Counted from the first letter of the stretch, positions 50,637 to 60,129 are shown. The stretch: DNA of 64,000 nt from Nostoc sp. NIES-4103 (GCF_002368335.1 NZ_AP018289.1:1-64000), one strand, 5' to 3'. A program made the numbers and translations. Notes: generated by a model from the letters alone, not told the origin.

Positions 50637-52718
50637 CTAAGGTGCTAACCTTGCCTTACCTAAACGCTGCTTTTCATACCATTGTGCGATCGCAGGTGCC
50701 CAATCTGCAAAATGAGGCCACATCAATTCACACAACTTTTGAATTTCCAATTGAGCATCTTTCTTATTTCTCAAGTCGCAAAAGTGCAGGAAAGACCTTA
50801 AATTAAAACTAACTACAAAATGCTGACGATAATCAAAAGGTACTTTACCTCTGGCATGTTCTTCAGACATTCCCCCTTCAAAATCAGCTTGATAGCGCTT
50901 AGCTGCTTCTAAGCACCACTGCAAATCAGCTGCTCGTTGCTCTGGTGAATAGTAATATTTTTTACCTTGTCTATCAGTGTAATATCCCACAGGACGCAGG
51001 TAGAAAACCTCTTCAATGTCTTTCTTACCTTCTACTACATCAATGAATTGATTCCCTGTATAACGGAAAGAGTTGTGAACTACAATACCATTAGCAACAA
51101 AATTATGCCAAAACCCTTCAACTTCTAAGTCATAAGTCATTTGTTGCCCAAGGTATTCTACACTTTTAACTTTAACTGGATGTGCGCCCAACTTTCTGCC
51201 AGTTGGCTTTGGTTTAGGTTGCCAATTTTCAGTATCTAGTATGGGGTTGTAAAATCTAGCGAATTCAGCCTCTTGGTTATTTTGATGAATATATTCATGG
51301 CACTCTTTGCACAAAGTCACCAAATTATCAAAATTATATGCAAGAGATTCATCAGCATAAACTGGTATTAAATGGTGAGCATGAAGACTTCCACCACGAA
51401 CTCTGCATTTTTGACAAATATAGTTGAACCTATCATGAACTTGTGGAGCTATTTCCCTTGTCCATGCACCTATTAACTCCCGCTCGGTGGATGTACCTCC
51501 TTTCAAAAAGTTCGATTCTTCTCCTCTTTTTGTATATTTTCTCGCATTTTCTAGACGTTTTTGACGACTTTCTTCTGATAGGTTTAAGCTGTAACCACTT
51601 TTACCCTTGTTCCAAGGGCTGCTTGAGCCAGTTGGTCTTTTATTGAGTGACAATCCATAAACATAAACCCATTTTTTGATTGCTTCTATTGAACAGTTAG
51701 CTAATATTGCCATTTCATCAGCATGAAGGCCTTTACTAAGTTGCTCCTCTAACCATAGTTTGTCTCGATAGAGTGCTTCAGGTTTATAGTTCCAGGGTTT
51801 GTGCTGTTTAGCAAATTTACTATCTTTTTGATTTAAAGATAGTCTATGTTTATTAGCCCAACTTCTAACAGTATTTGTAGAGCATTCAGATAGTTGTGCA
51901 ATCTCTACTGTAGACACTCCTTTTGTAATTTGAGATTCAAGCCATTCCCGATTTCTGTACAGTCCTTTGCCTACAACTGCCATACCATTACACATCAAAT
52001 AACACGGCTTAGTCATTTGAACTACACTACCAACATCATTAATAACTAAACCAACTGCATCACCCATTGTTTGCCAGCCTTCAGATGTAAATAGCCGATG
52101 ATTAACGGTACAATCTAAAGTTTTTCCATCCTCTAAAGTTACTCGGTAGACTGGTTGAACACCGCTAGACATAATATCTTTAATATGCCCAACTTCAAAT
52201 AAGCCACTTTCTTCGTTTAAAACTCGCAAACGCATTTTGCGAATGCGTTGTTTACAGTTGCGTCGATATTCACCTGGTAGTTCTCCATTTCTACCCTGAA
52301 TCAACCTTTGACGGATTGCTTTTTCCCCGTTAGTCCAAAGATCGTATAACTCCCCAATAGTTTTTTTCAATTTCTGACTAGTTTGGCCTTGACAGTTCAC
52401 AAAAGTGATTTCAGTATCACCAGCTAGACACTGTACATCAAATGATACACCGACACGATGAGTACGAGCCTGCTGCATGACACTGTGAGGAAAATATCCA
52501 CAGTTAAAAATAATCTGGGGATGCTCTAGAGGGCCATAATGACCTCTTTCTCCCGCTAGGAGGCGCTTAACAATAATTTCACCACATTGTGACTCCGAGG
52601 GCCAAGAGTCGCGTTCATCAAACACGAAAGACTCGGTATAGTCTTGGTGCATTGCGGCGTAAATCACCTGCTGGGGGTTTGGTGTTTTGGCAATAACCTC
52701 TACTCGGAATCGATGCAT
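50637..52718 (-). CDS. thyX: FAD-dependent thymidylate synthase ThyX with intein
   Basis: A 693-residue precursor. The N-extein (1-96) ends QQARTHRVGVSFDVQ and the C-extein begins at Ser550 (SFRYTGNQFIDVVEG), so the intein interrupts the ThyX signature just before its conserved Ser. After splicing, a 240-residue enzyme remains, normal for cyanobacterial ThyX. It makes dTMP from dUMP using FADH2 and methylene-tetrahydrofolate. It lies about 1.8 kb downstream of dcd on the other strand. Confidence 0.93.
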   Translation of the reverse strand: MHRFRVEVIAKTPNPQQVIYAAMHQDYTESFVFDERDSWPSESQCGEIIVKRLLAGERGHYGPLEHPQIIFNCGYFPHSVMQQARTHRVGVSFDVQCLAGDTEITFVNCQGQTSQKLKKTIGELYDLWTNGEKAIRQRLIQGRNGELPGEYRRNCKQRIRKMRLRVLNEESGLFEVGHIKDIMSSGVQPVYRVTLEDGKTLDCTVNHRLFTSEGWQTMGDAVGLVINDVGSVVQMTKPCYLMCNGMAVVGKGLYRNREWLESQITKGVSTVEIAQLSECSTNTVRSWANKHRLSLNQKDSKFAKQHKPWNYKPEALYRDKLWLEEQLSKGLHADEMAILANCSIEAIKKWVYVYGLSLNKRPTGSSSPWNKGKSGYSLNLSEESRQKRLENARKYTKRGEESNFLKGGTSTERELIGAWTREIAPQVHDRFNYICQKCRVRGGSLHAHHLIPVYADESLAYNFDNLVTLCKECHEYIHQNNQEAEFARFYNPILDTENWQPKPKPTGRKLGAHPVKVKSVEYLGQQMTYDLEVEGFWHNFVANGIVVHNSFRYTGNQFIDVVEGKKDIEEVFYLRPVGYYTDRQGKKYYYSPEQRAADLQWCLEAAKRYQADFEGGMSEEHARGKVPFDYRQHFVVSFNLRSFLHFCDLRNKKDAQLEIQKLCELMWPHFADWAPAIAQWYEKQRLGKARLAP
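51072..52430 (-). mobile_element. Full-length intein with HNH homing endonuclease in ThyX
   Basis: A 453-residue insert from Cys97 (CLAGDTEITF, block A) to the C-terminal VVHN followed by Ser, the canonical cis-splicing residues. Block B is visible as VNHRLFTSEGW. The central part contains two similar helix-turn-helix-like repeats (WLESQITKGVSTVEIA and WLEEQLSKGLHADEMA) and an HNH nuclease with CQKC, LHAHHLIPV, NFDNLVTLCKECH. It should self-splice and could home into intein-free thyX alleles. Confidence 0.92.
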
Positions 52719-52898
52719 TGGCTTAACAGAAGTTGATGTGTAGGTGAGATTGTCTCAAAACAACAAGTGGAGCTTGTTCTTTTGACATGGTTGTGAACCC
52801 GATTCACCATGATATCTCTTTAGGCAGATTCAGATACTTTACAAAAATTAATAAATTTGTTACGATTTGTTACATAGAAAATAACAGGGAAAAATTTT

Positions 52899-53114
52899 AT
52901 GCGTACAAACAATGCGATCGTTGACGACCAAGGGCTAATGAACAACTTTGCGATCGAGCCTAAAGTTTATGTGGATGAGCAAGGCGATCGCACTGGGTTC
53001 ACTCCCTATGCAGAACTGCTCAACGGTCGTTTAGCAATGATTGGTTTTATCTGTTTGATAGTATTAGAAGTATTGACAGGACACGGCGTTCTTGGTGTTT
53101 TGAGAAGCCTGTAG
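52899..53114 (+). CDS. High-light-inducible protein (HLIP)
   Basis: A 71-residue single-helix chlorophyll-binding protein with the Lhc motif ELLNGRLAMIGF (Glu and Asn/Arg ligands) and a following hydrophobic helix (ICLIVLEVLTGHGVL). HLIPs protect photosystems and carry pigments under light stress. It is monocistronic, with a palindromic terminator 37 bases after it. Confidence 0.93.
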   Translation: MRTNNAIVDDQGLMNNFAIEPKVYVDEQGDRTGFTPYAELLNGRLAMIGFICLIVLEVLTGHGVLGVLRSL

Positions 53115-53150
53115 AAACTGATTTTTGTCGCTTTACTCAAAAACAATGTA

Positions 53151-53172
53151 GAGACGGGAAATTTCCCGTCTC
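53151..53172. terminator. Palindromic terminator of the hli gene
   Basis: GAGACGGGAAA/TTTCCCGTCTC, an 11-bp perfect palindrome. No long T-run follows, but the position just after the gene supports an end-of-transcript role. Confidence 0.6.
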
Positions 53173-53253
53173 TCAGTTTATGGAGAGTTTCATGCTATTT
53201 TGGCAGTAACTAATAGCAAGAGCCGTTTTCAGGGTAAAGGTATCGGATAAATT

Positions 53254-53835
53254 ATGGCTTTAACTACTTCAACAATGTTGCCATTAGGCACTAAAGCACC
53301 AGATTTTCATCTACCAGAAGTGGTATCTGGAAAAACAACTTCACTTGCCACCTTTGCAGATAAAAAAGCATTATTGGTAATGTTTATTTGTCGGCATTGC
53401 CCATTTGTAAAGCATGTCCAAAAAGAATTAGCACAGTTAGGAAAAGATTATTTCACAAGCGATTTGGGGATTGTTGCCATTAGCGCTAATGATGCCAAGA
53501 ATTACCCAGATGATGCGCCAGACTCATTAAAGGCATTTGTCACAGAACAAGGCTTTACTTTTACCTTGTGTTACGACGAAACTCAGGAGACAGCAAAAGC
53601 TTATACAGCAGCTTGCACACCTGATTTTTTTGTATTTGATCAACAACGAAAACTTGTCTATCGCGGACAATTAGATGATAGCCGCCCCAGCAATGGCAAA
53701 CCCGTAACAGGTGCAGATTTACGCGCTGCTATTGACGCAGTATTGGCGGGTAAATCCGTGACAGATGAACAAAAGCCTAGTGTTGGTTGCAATATTAAAT
53801 GGAAACCTGGGAACGCACCTAGTTATTTTGGTTGA
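53254..53835 (+). CDS. Thioredoxin-fold (AhpC/TSA or Tlp-like) protein
   Basis: A 193-residue thioredoxin-fold protein with MFICRHCPFVKH (CxxC-type redox centre Cys-Arg-His-Cys), cis-Pro in ACTPDFFVF and an RGQLDDSRP block typical of this cyanobacterial subfamily. There is no signal peptide, so it acts in the cytoplasm as a thiol oxidoreductase or peroxiredoxin-like enzyme. Confidence 0.85.
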   Translation: MALTTSTMLPLGTKAPDFHLPEVVSGKTTSLATFADKKALLVMFICRHCPFVKHVQKELAQLGKDYFTSDLGIVAISANDAKNYPDDAPDSLKAFVTEQGFTFTLCYDETQETAKAYTAACTPDFFVFDQQRKLVYRGQLDDSRPSNGKPVTGADLRAAIDAVLAGKSVTDEQKPSVGCNIKWKPGNAPSYFG

Positions 53836-53997
53836 ACTGGGGAACTCGGGCCCCCCACGACCGCTCGTGAGTGGGGTAATGGTGCATTGGGGACTGAGGA
53901 TTAGGGACTGGGAGGATTATGGAGGGGCATTCAAACCCCGCTCAAATCCTCTAAGAAAATCTTCCCAGTACCCAATACCTAGTCCCCAGTACCAAAA

Positions 53998-54046
53998 CGG
54001 CGTTCCTCCCCAACCAATGCGCGAATCTAGTTGGGCAGGAACGCCG
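53998..54046. terminator. Shared terminator between convergent genes
   Basis: CGGCGTTCCT-CCCCAAC pairs with GTTGGG-AGGAACGCCG, giving a stem of about 16 bp with one mismatch around a 15-base loop, between the thioredoxin-fold gene and the next leftward gene. Confidence 0.7.
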
Positions 54047-54060
54047 CGATCGCTTGATTA

Positions 54061-54573
54061 TTAGTGCTTAATTTCCAAATTGAGGATGTAGCGTCCGAGT
54101 TGGACTTTTTCTGCCCACAATTCGTATTCTAAACGTAGATGCTCAGGTAAGGAGTGTCCGTTGAGAGCCAAATTAGTCGTAAAATTGCGTAAGCGGATAG
54201 GGTCGTTAGGTTGCAAAGACTCAGTTGGCAACCAATAGCGACTAACGCCATAAACGCCTTGTTCCCAAAAGTGACGGTAACTTACTTGACCGTTACCTTG
54301 CATAGTCATGATGACTCGGTAAGGGGAAATCTCCAGCCACAAGACTCTAGGACTGCTGGGGGCGTAAGCGCTGCTGGTTTTTGGGGGAAGGGCATCCTCT
54401 GAACTAACGGAATTTGCTAGTTCACAGGTAATTAAGGGCGGTGCAGTCAACAATAAATGAAACCGATCGCTGTCTTTTTGATACAGTGTCCCGGACGTTT
54501 CAACAACAGACCAAAATGGCAGATCAGTCGAAATAAGTGATAAGCACACGGGCTTGCGGTGATAAGTCAGCAT
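54061..54573 (-). CDS. Hypothetical cyanobacterial protein
   Basis: A 170-residue protein beginning MLTYHRKPVCLSLISTDLPFW. It is mostly beta-strand in appearance (VLWLEISPYRVIMTMQGNGQ, LRLEYELWAEKVQLGRYILN), perhaps a lipocalin-like barrel. I cannot assign it. A cytoplasmic location is likely, as no signal peptide is seen. Confidence 0.65.
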   Translation of the reverse strand: MLTYHRKPVCLSLISTDLPFWSVVETSGTLYQKDSDRFHLLLTAPPLITCELANSVSSEDALPPKTSSAYAPSSPRVLWLEISPYRVIMTMQGNGQVSYRHFWEQGVYGVSRYWLPTESLQPNDPIRLRNFTTNLALNGHSLPEHLRLEYELWAEKVQLGRYILNLEIKH

Positions 54574-55180
54574 GGGAGCGATAAGGGCTAAAAGCTATTG
54601 AACAAAATCAAATCAATACCAGTATCTCTAGCAGGTCATGGTCAGAAACTAAATAGTAAAACATGCTTAATATTAACTGAAGATGCTTATTTGGTAAGCT
54701 AACTAGATAAAAATGAAAACAAGTGAAATATTAATTTAAAGAGCAAAAACAATACTTTTTATACGGAGAGGTCAGTTTTCAGTTAAGCTGGTGAATACTT
54801 AAATCTTTGTAAATAGTGAAGGTCAAAGCGTCGAGAGAGCGACAGTTATTGCAGAAGCACAACACACTATTACAGTAATTTTCTTTGGCATAAAGTATAA
54901 AAGCTACAAATTTTGAGGCAAGAGGCAGGAGGCAGGAGTTAAAAACTTCTCATATCTGATGAATCAGTTCTGCGTTTTGTACCTCATTTAAAACCAAACT
55001 GCTGTAAGTATATTCTGAAAGAATAACTGAACATCAGAACTATTTTTAATAGATTTGATGAAATTTCATACAATCAAAAGCGATACCATACTAAAGAGGA
55101 AGTCGTCGGTGGCTGCATAATTCACTCATGAACTTCTGATATATTCAAAAACCAGTGTATTTAAAAGTTAGTGTATCCTA
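54574..55180. other. Divergent intergenic region upstream of aroA
   Basis: About 600 AT-rich bases with a short GAGGCAG repeat (about 54916-54938) and no convincing ORF or RNA. Confidence 0.4.
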
Positions 55181-56530
55181 ATGTCGGCTTCTGTTATAAC
55201 CGTAGAAACTCAAGAAGACCTATCTCATAAGTTGATTATCCAACAACCTCCTGTTGGACTATCCTTAAAAGGCAGCATCCGAGTACCAGGAGATAAATCT
55301 ATCTCCCACCGTGCTTTGATGTTGGGTGCTTTAGCCCAAGGTGAAACCGAAATCGAAGGTCTGCTCTTAGGAGAAGACCCCCGCAGCACTGCGAGCTGTT
55401 TTCAAGCTTTAGGTGCAGAAATTTCGGAACTAAATACAGAATTAGTGCGGGTTAAAGGTATTGGTTTGGGAAATTTGCTTGAACCAGTTGATGTATTGAA
55501 TGCTGGTAATTCTGGCACAACACTACGACTGATGTTAGGAATTTTAGCATCTCATCCGGGGCGCTTTTTTACGGTGACAGGTGATGGTTCTTTGCGATCG
55601 CGTCCCATGTCCCGTGTTGTTAAACCTTTGCAACAAATGGGGGCGCAAATTTGGGGACGCCAAAATAATTCCCTAGCACCACTGGCAATTACTGGACAAG
55701 CCCTCAAACCTACTCATTACCACTCGCCCATCGCCTCGGCCCAAGTGAAATCTTGCATATTACTTGCGGGTTTGTTAACCGAAGGCAAAACCACTGTCAC
55801 CGAACCCGCGCTTTCGCGTGACCACAGCGAACGGATGTTGCGCGCATTTGGTGCAGACCTGACCACAGACCCAGAAACTAATAGTGTGACGATTATTGGC
55901 CCTGCTCAACTTTACGGGCAAAAAGTAGTTGTACCAGGAGATATCAGTTCAGCTGCCTTTTGGTTAGTAGCTGGGGCAATTGTGCCAGGTTCTAATTTAC
56001 TAATTGAAAATGTCGGTGTTAATCCCAGCCGCACGGGAATATTAGAAGCATTATCTTTGATGGGGGCAGATGTACAACTGGAAAATCAGCGAGAAGTTGC
56101 TGGTGAACCGGTCGCCGATTTACGAGTGCGTTACAGTCGTTTGAAAAGTTGCACCATTGCCGGGGATATTATACCGAGATTAATTGATGAAATTCCCATT
56201 TTGGCAGTAGCGGCAGTTTTTGCCGAAGGAACGACAGTCATTAAGGATGCAGAGGAATTAAGGGTTAAAGAAAGCGATCGCATTGCGGTAATGGCCCAGC
56301 AACTCAATAAAATGGGAGCCAAGGTAACTGAATTACCCGATGGTATGGAAATTACTGGCGGTACTCCCTTAGTGGGCACCGATGTAGATAGCCATACAGA
56401 TCATCGCATTGCCATGAGTTTAGCGATCGCAGCTCTAGTCGCCTCTGGAATCACCTCCATTCACCGTGCAGAAGCAGCAGCCATTTCCTATCCCAACTTC
56501 ACCGCCACGCTGCAACAAGTTTGCCAGTAA
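55181..56530 (+). CDS. aroA: 3-phosphoshikimate 1-carboxyvinyltransferase (EPSP synthase)
   Basis: A 449-residue enzyme of the shikimate pathway that joins phosphoenolpyruvate to shikimate-3-phosphate. Motifs: GDKSISHRALML, LNAGNSGTTLRLMLG, SRPMSRVVKPL, RDHSERMLRAFGAD and KESDRIAVMAQQL. The GNSGTTLRL and LSRDHSERM variants resemble class II EPSP synthases, which tend to tolerate glyphosate. It is followed by repeat sequence. Confidence 0.94.
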   Translation: MSASVITVETQEDLSHKLIIQQPPVGLSLKGSIRVPGDKSISHRALMLGALAQGETEIEGLLLGEDPRSTASCFQALGAEISELNTELVRVKGIGLGNLLEPVDVLNAGNSGTTLRLMLGILASHPGRFFTVTGDGSLRSRPMSRVVKPLQQMGAQIWGRQNNSLAPLAITGQALKPTHYHSPIASAQVKSCILLAGLLTEGKTTVTEPALSRDHSERMLRAFGADLTTDPETNSVTIIGPAQLYGQKVVVPGDISSAAFWLVAGAIVPGSNLLIENVGVNPSRTGILEALSLMGADVQLENQREVAGEPVADLRVRYSRLKSCTIAGDIIPRLIDEIPILAVAAVFAEGTTVIKDAEELRVKESDRIAVMAQQLNKMGAKVTELPDGMEITGGTPLVGTDVDSHTDHRIAMSLAIAALVASGITSIHRAEAAAISYPNFTATLQQVCQ

Positions 56531-56538
56531 TGTACACG

Positions 56539-56703
56539 GGAGATGGGGGGATGGGGGATGGGGGGATGAGGAGATGAAGAGATGGGGAGATGAGGAGATG
56601 GGGAGATATTACTTAAAAATTCTTTCTTCTACTCCCCTGCTCCCCTGCTCCCCTGCTCCCCTGCTCCCCTGCTCCCCTGCTCCCCTGCTCCCCTACTCCC
56701 CTG
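56539..56703. repeat. GGGGGAT/GAGATGG and CTCCCCTG tandem repeats
   Basis: GGGAGATGG-type units on one side and about nine CTGCTCCC-type units on the other fill the gap after aroA. Frames open through this block are repeat artefacts. Confidence 0.85.
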
Positions 56704-56708
56704 CTAAA

Positions 56709-56876
56709 TCAGAGGCGATCGCGGTTATGAGGTGCATCAAAATCAATTACAGGCCCTTTTGGTACAATCCGCGTTGGATTAACCTGCGGATGGCTCCTGT
56801 AATAATGTCGTTTGATGTGGTCAAGATTACAAGTTTCTTTAACTCCCGGAAATTGGTAAAGTTCTTTGAGATATAG
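56709..56876 (-). pseudogene. C-terminal fragment of a glutathionyl-hydroquinone reductase (YqjG/ECM4-type GST)
   Basis: Leftward, the frame reads YLKELYQFPGVKETCNLDHI and KRHYYRSHPQVNPTRIVPKG, then PVIDFDAPHNRDRL and a stop. This is the very conserved C-terminus of omega-class GS-hydroquinone reductases. Upstream it breaks into repeat sequence (CCTGCCTCC units) with no start codon, so only about 50 codons remain. It is a gene relic. Confidence 0.75.
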
Positions 56877-57223
56877 CAGGAGGCAGGGGGCAGGAGGCAG
56901 GAGGTAAAAACCTTACTGTTACTGTCATTGACGATTTTAAAATGTCCTAATCTATGATTCGACTGCTATAATTCCAGAGATTAGGATAATCTACAATCCA
57001 GTGGAAATTACATTTAAAATGTACATAATAAACCGCGTGAACATACACCAGTCCGCCTCAGTAATTTCATTTCCACAAAGATAGCGTGAATTACGAATTA
57101 CGAATTACGAATTACGAATTACGAATTACGAATTAGTAATTATTTGGTCAACAGTCACCAGTCAATAACCAAAAGTTAAAAGTTGCAACTCATGACTAAT
57201 GACTAATGACCAATGACTATTAT
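56877..57223. other. Non-coding gap with repeats
   Basis: No gene is seen here. It has AGGCAGG repeats (56880-56903), the ACGAATT heptamer array at 57089-57135 and ACTAATG repeats near 57195. Confidence 0.55.
57089..57135. repeat. Heptamer tandem repeat ACGAATT
   Basis: Six or more copies of ACGAATT, the reverse complement frame of the TAATTCG arrays at 33979 and 43306. Confidence 0.85.
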
Positions 57224-57514
57224 CTATTCAGCATTAAGAATTTTTGGTACTTTGAAAAATTCACCTTCTTGTTCAGGCGCACTGTTAAGAATGGCTTCGC
57301 GTTCAGGATAAGGTTGTAATTCATCCTCTCGCGTCACATTACTAACATCAATTGCCCTTGCTGTTGGAGGCACATCACTGACATCCAGTTCACTCAACTG
57401 TTGAACATAATCCAAAATACTTCCCAGTTGAGTGGTAAATTGCTCCTCCTCTTGGGGTGTTAATTCTAAACGGGCGAGAAGGGCTACTTTGCGAACTTGT
57501 TCACGATCAATCAT
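57224..57514 (-). CDS. gatC: Aspartyl/glutamyl-tRNA amidotransferase subunit C
   Basis: A 96-residue GatC with MIDREQVRKVALLARLELTP and LGSILDYVQQLSELDVSDV typical of the family. It stabilises the GatCAB complex that amidates Glu-tRNA(Gln) and Asp-tRNA(Asn). It is separated from its neighbours by repeats and is probably monocistronic. Confidence 0.94.
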   Translation of the reverse strand: MIDREQVRKVALLARLELTPQEEEQFTTQLGSILDYVQQLSELDVSDVPPTARAIDVSNVTREDELQPYPEREAILNSAPEQEGEFFKVPKILNAE

Positions 57515-57603
57515 AATTTGTGAGTTATGAGTTATGAGTTATGAGTGAGCAGTTAAAAGCAAAGAGTGATAATTCCTAACTCCTAACTCCTCACTCCTAA
57601 CTT

Positions 57604-58125
57604 TTAGAAGAATACGTCAATTTGCATACGCCCAGTAGTTTTTAACCAGTTTTGGGCTTCAATGTAATTATTGGGAGCCATGCGAATAGCTCTAATCCAA
57701 TAATCGGCTGCTTTGTCAAACAGTGCTTCTCCAGCGTCGTTGTCGCCAGCTTCTTTAGCTTTTTCGCCTTGGTAGTGGTAAATTACAGCGATGTTGTTTA
57801 AGGCTTGGGGTAGACGTGGGTTCAACTCGATCGCCCGGTGATAAAATTCTAGAGCCTTGTCGTGGTCGCCATTGCTAGCGTAGATTAGCCCCATATTGTA
57901 GAGAATATAGCCGCGATCGTTGGGGTCTTCTTCTAGCGTTAGGGCTTCTTCGTAGTATTCTAGTGCTTCGGCATATTCTCCTTCTGCCTGGGCTGACATC
58001 CCATCTCGGTAATAAACAAATGCTTCTTTAGCTTTTCTGTTAGCTGGCAGGATTTTCAGGATCAGATCCGCCATCACTGTAAAAGATTTATCAACAAAGT
58101 TATCGTTTTTTTGTGTTCTTGGCAT
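57604..58125 (-). CDS. ycf3: Photosystem I assembly protein Ycf3
   Basis: A 173-residue protein with three TPR units (AEGEYAEALEYYEEALTLEE, GDHDKALEFYHRAIELNPRL, ADYWIRAIRMAPNNYIEA) and the typical start MPRTQKNDNFVDKSFTVMAD. It is a thylakoid-associated chaperone needed to assemble photosystem I. Confidence 0.95.
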   Translation of the reverse strand: MPRTQKNDNFVDKSFTVMADLILKILPANRKAKEAFVYYRDGMSAQAEGEYAEALEYYEEALTLEEDPNDRGYILYNMGLIYASNGDHDKALEFYHRAIELNPRLPQALNNIAVIYHYQGEKAKEAGDNDAGEALFDKAADYWIRAIRMAPNNYIEAQNWLKTTGRMQIDVFF

Positions 58126-58133
58126 ATTTGTCT

Positions 58134-58327
58134 GTTTTGGGAATTGGGAATTGGGAATTGGGTATTGGGGACTGGGTATTGGGGACTGGGGACTGGGTAT
58201 TGGGAATTGGGTATTGGGTATTGGGTATTAAGGACTAAATATTGGTGAAACTCTTCATTAATCCATAGTACACAGTCTATATTCCCTAGTCCCTAGTCCC
58301 CAGTCCCCAGTCCCCAGTCACCAATCC
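58134..58327. repeat. GGGAATT/GGGTATT and GTCCCCA repeat block
   Basis: GGGAATTG, GGGTATT and GGGGACT units (58138-58230), then AGTCCCC units (58284-58335), potentially pairing with each other across about 60 bases. They lie between ycf3 and the SRAP gene. Confidence 0.8.
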
Positions 58328-59005
58328 CTAGTCCCCACTAAGAGGTATGATACATTCTGGACTGTTGTGCTGAGAGTTATTCACCAAGGTACTAACTGGA
58401 TAGGCTCTCATTGCTTCGGCTGCATAGGGTAATAATAGCTGCTGTAATGCTTCAGGCGTTTGCACTTGCGTATCTAACCACAAATTGTAATCTTGCCGAG
58501 AAATAATTACTGGCATACGATCATGGATTGGTTGTAGTAATTCATTGGCTGCCGTTGTCAAAATTGTACAAGAGACTATTTCCTCTTGGGCAGGCGATCG
58601 CCATTTTGACCACAATCCCGCAAAACCAAAGGGTTGTCCATCTTGGAGACGAAAATAAAATGGCTGCTTTTTACCCTGCTGTCGTTGCCACTCATAAAAA
58701 CCATCAGCTAACACCAAACAGCGTTGGCGCTTGAAAGCTGAACGAAAAGCAGGTTTTTCTGCAACAGTTTCTGCCCTAGCGTTGATTAACTTTGCCCCCA
58801 TTCCAGGATCTTTCGCCCATGAAGGAATTAACCCCCAACGTAAATATTGAAATTCACGCTGATCACTGTGGGGGTTATGTAACACAGTTGCTACCATTTG
58901 CGTAGGTGCAATGTTATATTGAGGCGCTAAATCTGCAACTAGCTGTACACCAAAAACTTGGGCTAACACTGTTGCTGGTTGGTTTAAAGTAAATCTTCCA
59001 CACAT
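58328..59005 (-). CDS. SOS response-associated peptidase (SRAP/YedK-HMCES)
   Basis: A 225-residue SRAP protein. After removal of Met, Cys2 of MCGRFTLNQP forms a stable thiazolidine link to abasic sites in single-stranded DNA. NIAPTQMVATV, RWGLIPSWAKDP, INARAETVAEKPAFR, CLVLADGFYEWQ and IHDRMPVII are all conserved. It shields abasic sites at replication forks. Confidence 0.94.
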   Translation of the reverse strand: MCGRFTLNQPATVLAQVFGVQLVADLAPQYNIAPTQMVATVLHNPHSDQREFQYLRWGLIPSWAKDPGMGAKLINARAETVAEKPAFRSAFKRQRCLVLADGFYEWQRQQGKKQPFYFRLQDGQPFGFAGLWSKWRSPAQEEIVSCTILTTAANELLQPIHDRMPVIISRQDYNLWLDTQVQTPEALQQLLLPYAAEAMRAYPVSTLVNNSQHNSPECIIPLSGD

Positions 59006-59209
59006 AATTTTATTTTCTACTAATGAATAAAATAAAACCTTTGATACTAGGATTAATTAAGACTTTATTTTTTATTTTCTCAGATAATTAATCAGGTTTT
59101 GCCAAGAGGTACAACAAATATAAAAAAAATCCTGTTTGGCAACATTTTTTTTGTAAGATATTGTATTTTAGACCAACATCTACTAACACATTCATCAACA
59201 TTTTTCTAC

Positions 59210-59851
59210 ATGGAAACATTAAAACTGTACGATTTTTTACCCTCTGGCAATGGATATAAGATACGTCTTTTATTGACACAAATGGGTATGCCCTTTGAAA
59301 GGATAGAGATTAACATCTTGAAAGGTGAGACTCGAACACCAGAATTTTTAAGTAAAAATCCCAATGGTAAGATACCAGTTTTAGAAATTGAGCCAGGAAA
59401 ATACTTGGCAGAATCAAATGCCATATTGGTGTATTTGAGTGAAGGCACAGAATTTCTACCATATGATCGCTTTTTCAGAGCGCAAGTATTGCAATGGTTA
59501 TTTTTTGAACAATACAGCCATGAACCTTATATTGCTACATCTAGGTATTGGATTTCAATTTTAGGTAAAGCTGAAGAATATCGTGTAGCTATAGAGCAAA
59601 AACGTGAACCAGGTTACGCAGCGCTAAAAGTGATGGAAAACCATTTGAGTAAACACACCTTTTTTGTAGGTGAGCGTTACACTATTGCTGATATTGCTTT
59701 ATTTGCGTATACTCATGTCGCTGATGAAGGCGGATTTGATTTAACGAAATTTCCTGGTATTCAAGCTTGGATAGAACGAGTTAAAGCTCAGCCTAGCTAT
59801 ATAAGCATCACCCAAGAAACATTTATGAACTGTTGTTACAATCTTGGATGA
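59210..59851 (+). CDS. Glutathione S-transferase
   Basis: A 213-residue GST beginning METLKLYDFLPSGNGYKIRL. The N-terminal thioredoxin-fold domain has PNGKIPVLEIEPGKYLAESNAI, and the C-terminal helical domain has RYTIADIALFAYTHVADE. An in-frame TTG at 59099 is less likely. Substrate is unknown. It is close to a GST relic at 56709-56876 but of another subfamily. Confidence 0.9.
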   Translation: METLKLYDFLPSGNGYKIRLLLTQMGMPFERIEINILKGETRTPEFLSKNPNGKIPVLEIEPGKYLAESNAILVYLSEGTEFLPYDRFFRAQVLQWLFFEQYSHEPYIATSRYWISILGKAEEYRVAIEQKREPGYAALKVMENHLSKHTFFVGERYTIADIALFAYTHVADEGGFDLTKFPGIQAWIERVKAQPSYISITQETFMNCCYNLG

Positions 59852-59898
59852 AAATTCCTCTACCTCGTTCCCGTATTCCTGACGAATTACGCAAAGCG

Positions 59899-60129
59899 TT
59901 ACGAGATATCTGTATCAATTTCAATCAGCTTTAGCCGAGAGGATAAACCTGATTTAATTCTGATATGCGATTTGGGCACATCAAATTTTTCTGCTAGTAT
60001 TTTAATTAACTCTTCATTGGCTTTACCATCTATCGGTGGAGATTTTAAATGTACAGTCAGGCTGCCATCAGTTTGTTCTTCAATTTTTTGCTGTTTGGAA
60101 TTAGGTTTGACTTTAACTTTTTTTTGCAT
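59899..60129 (-). CDS. DUF167 (YggU) family protein
   Basis: A 76-residue protein of the YggU family (VKPNSKQQKIEEQTDGSLTV, LKSPPIDGKANEELIKILAE). The fold is known but its function is not. It overlaps the end of the DUF2809 gene upstream by 17 bases, so the two are cotranscribed. Confidence 0.9.
   Translation of the reverse strand: MQKKVKVKPNSKQQKIEEQTDGSLTVHLKSPPIDGKANEELIKILAEKFDVPKSHIRIKSGLSSRLKLIEIDTDIS

Noticed and set aside
56466..56876. Rightward frame continuing after aroA
   Set aside because: It reads through tandem CTCCCCTG repeats and the antisense of a GST relic, so it is not a gene.
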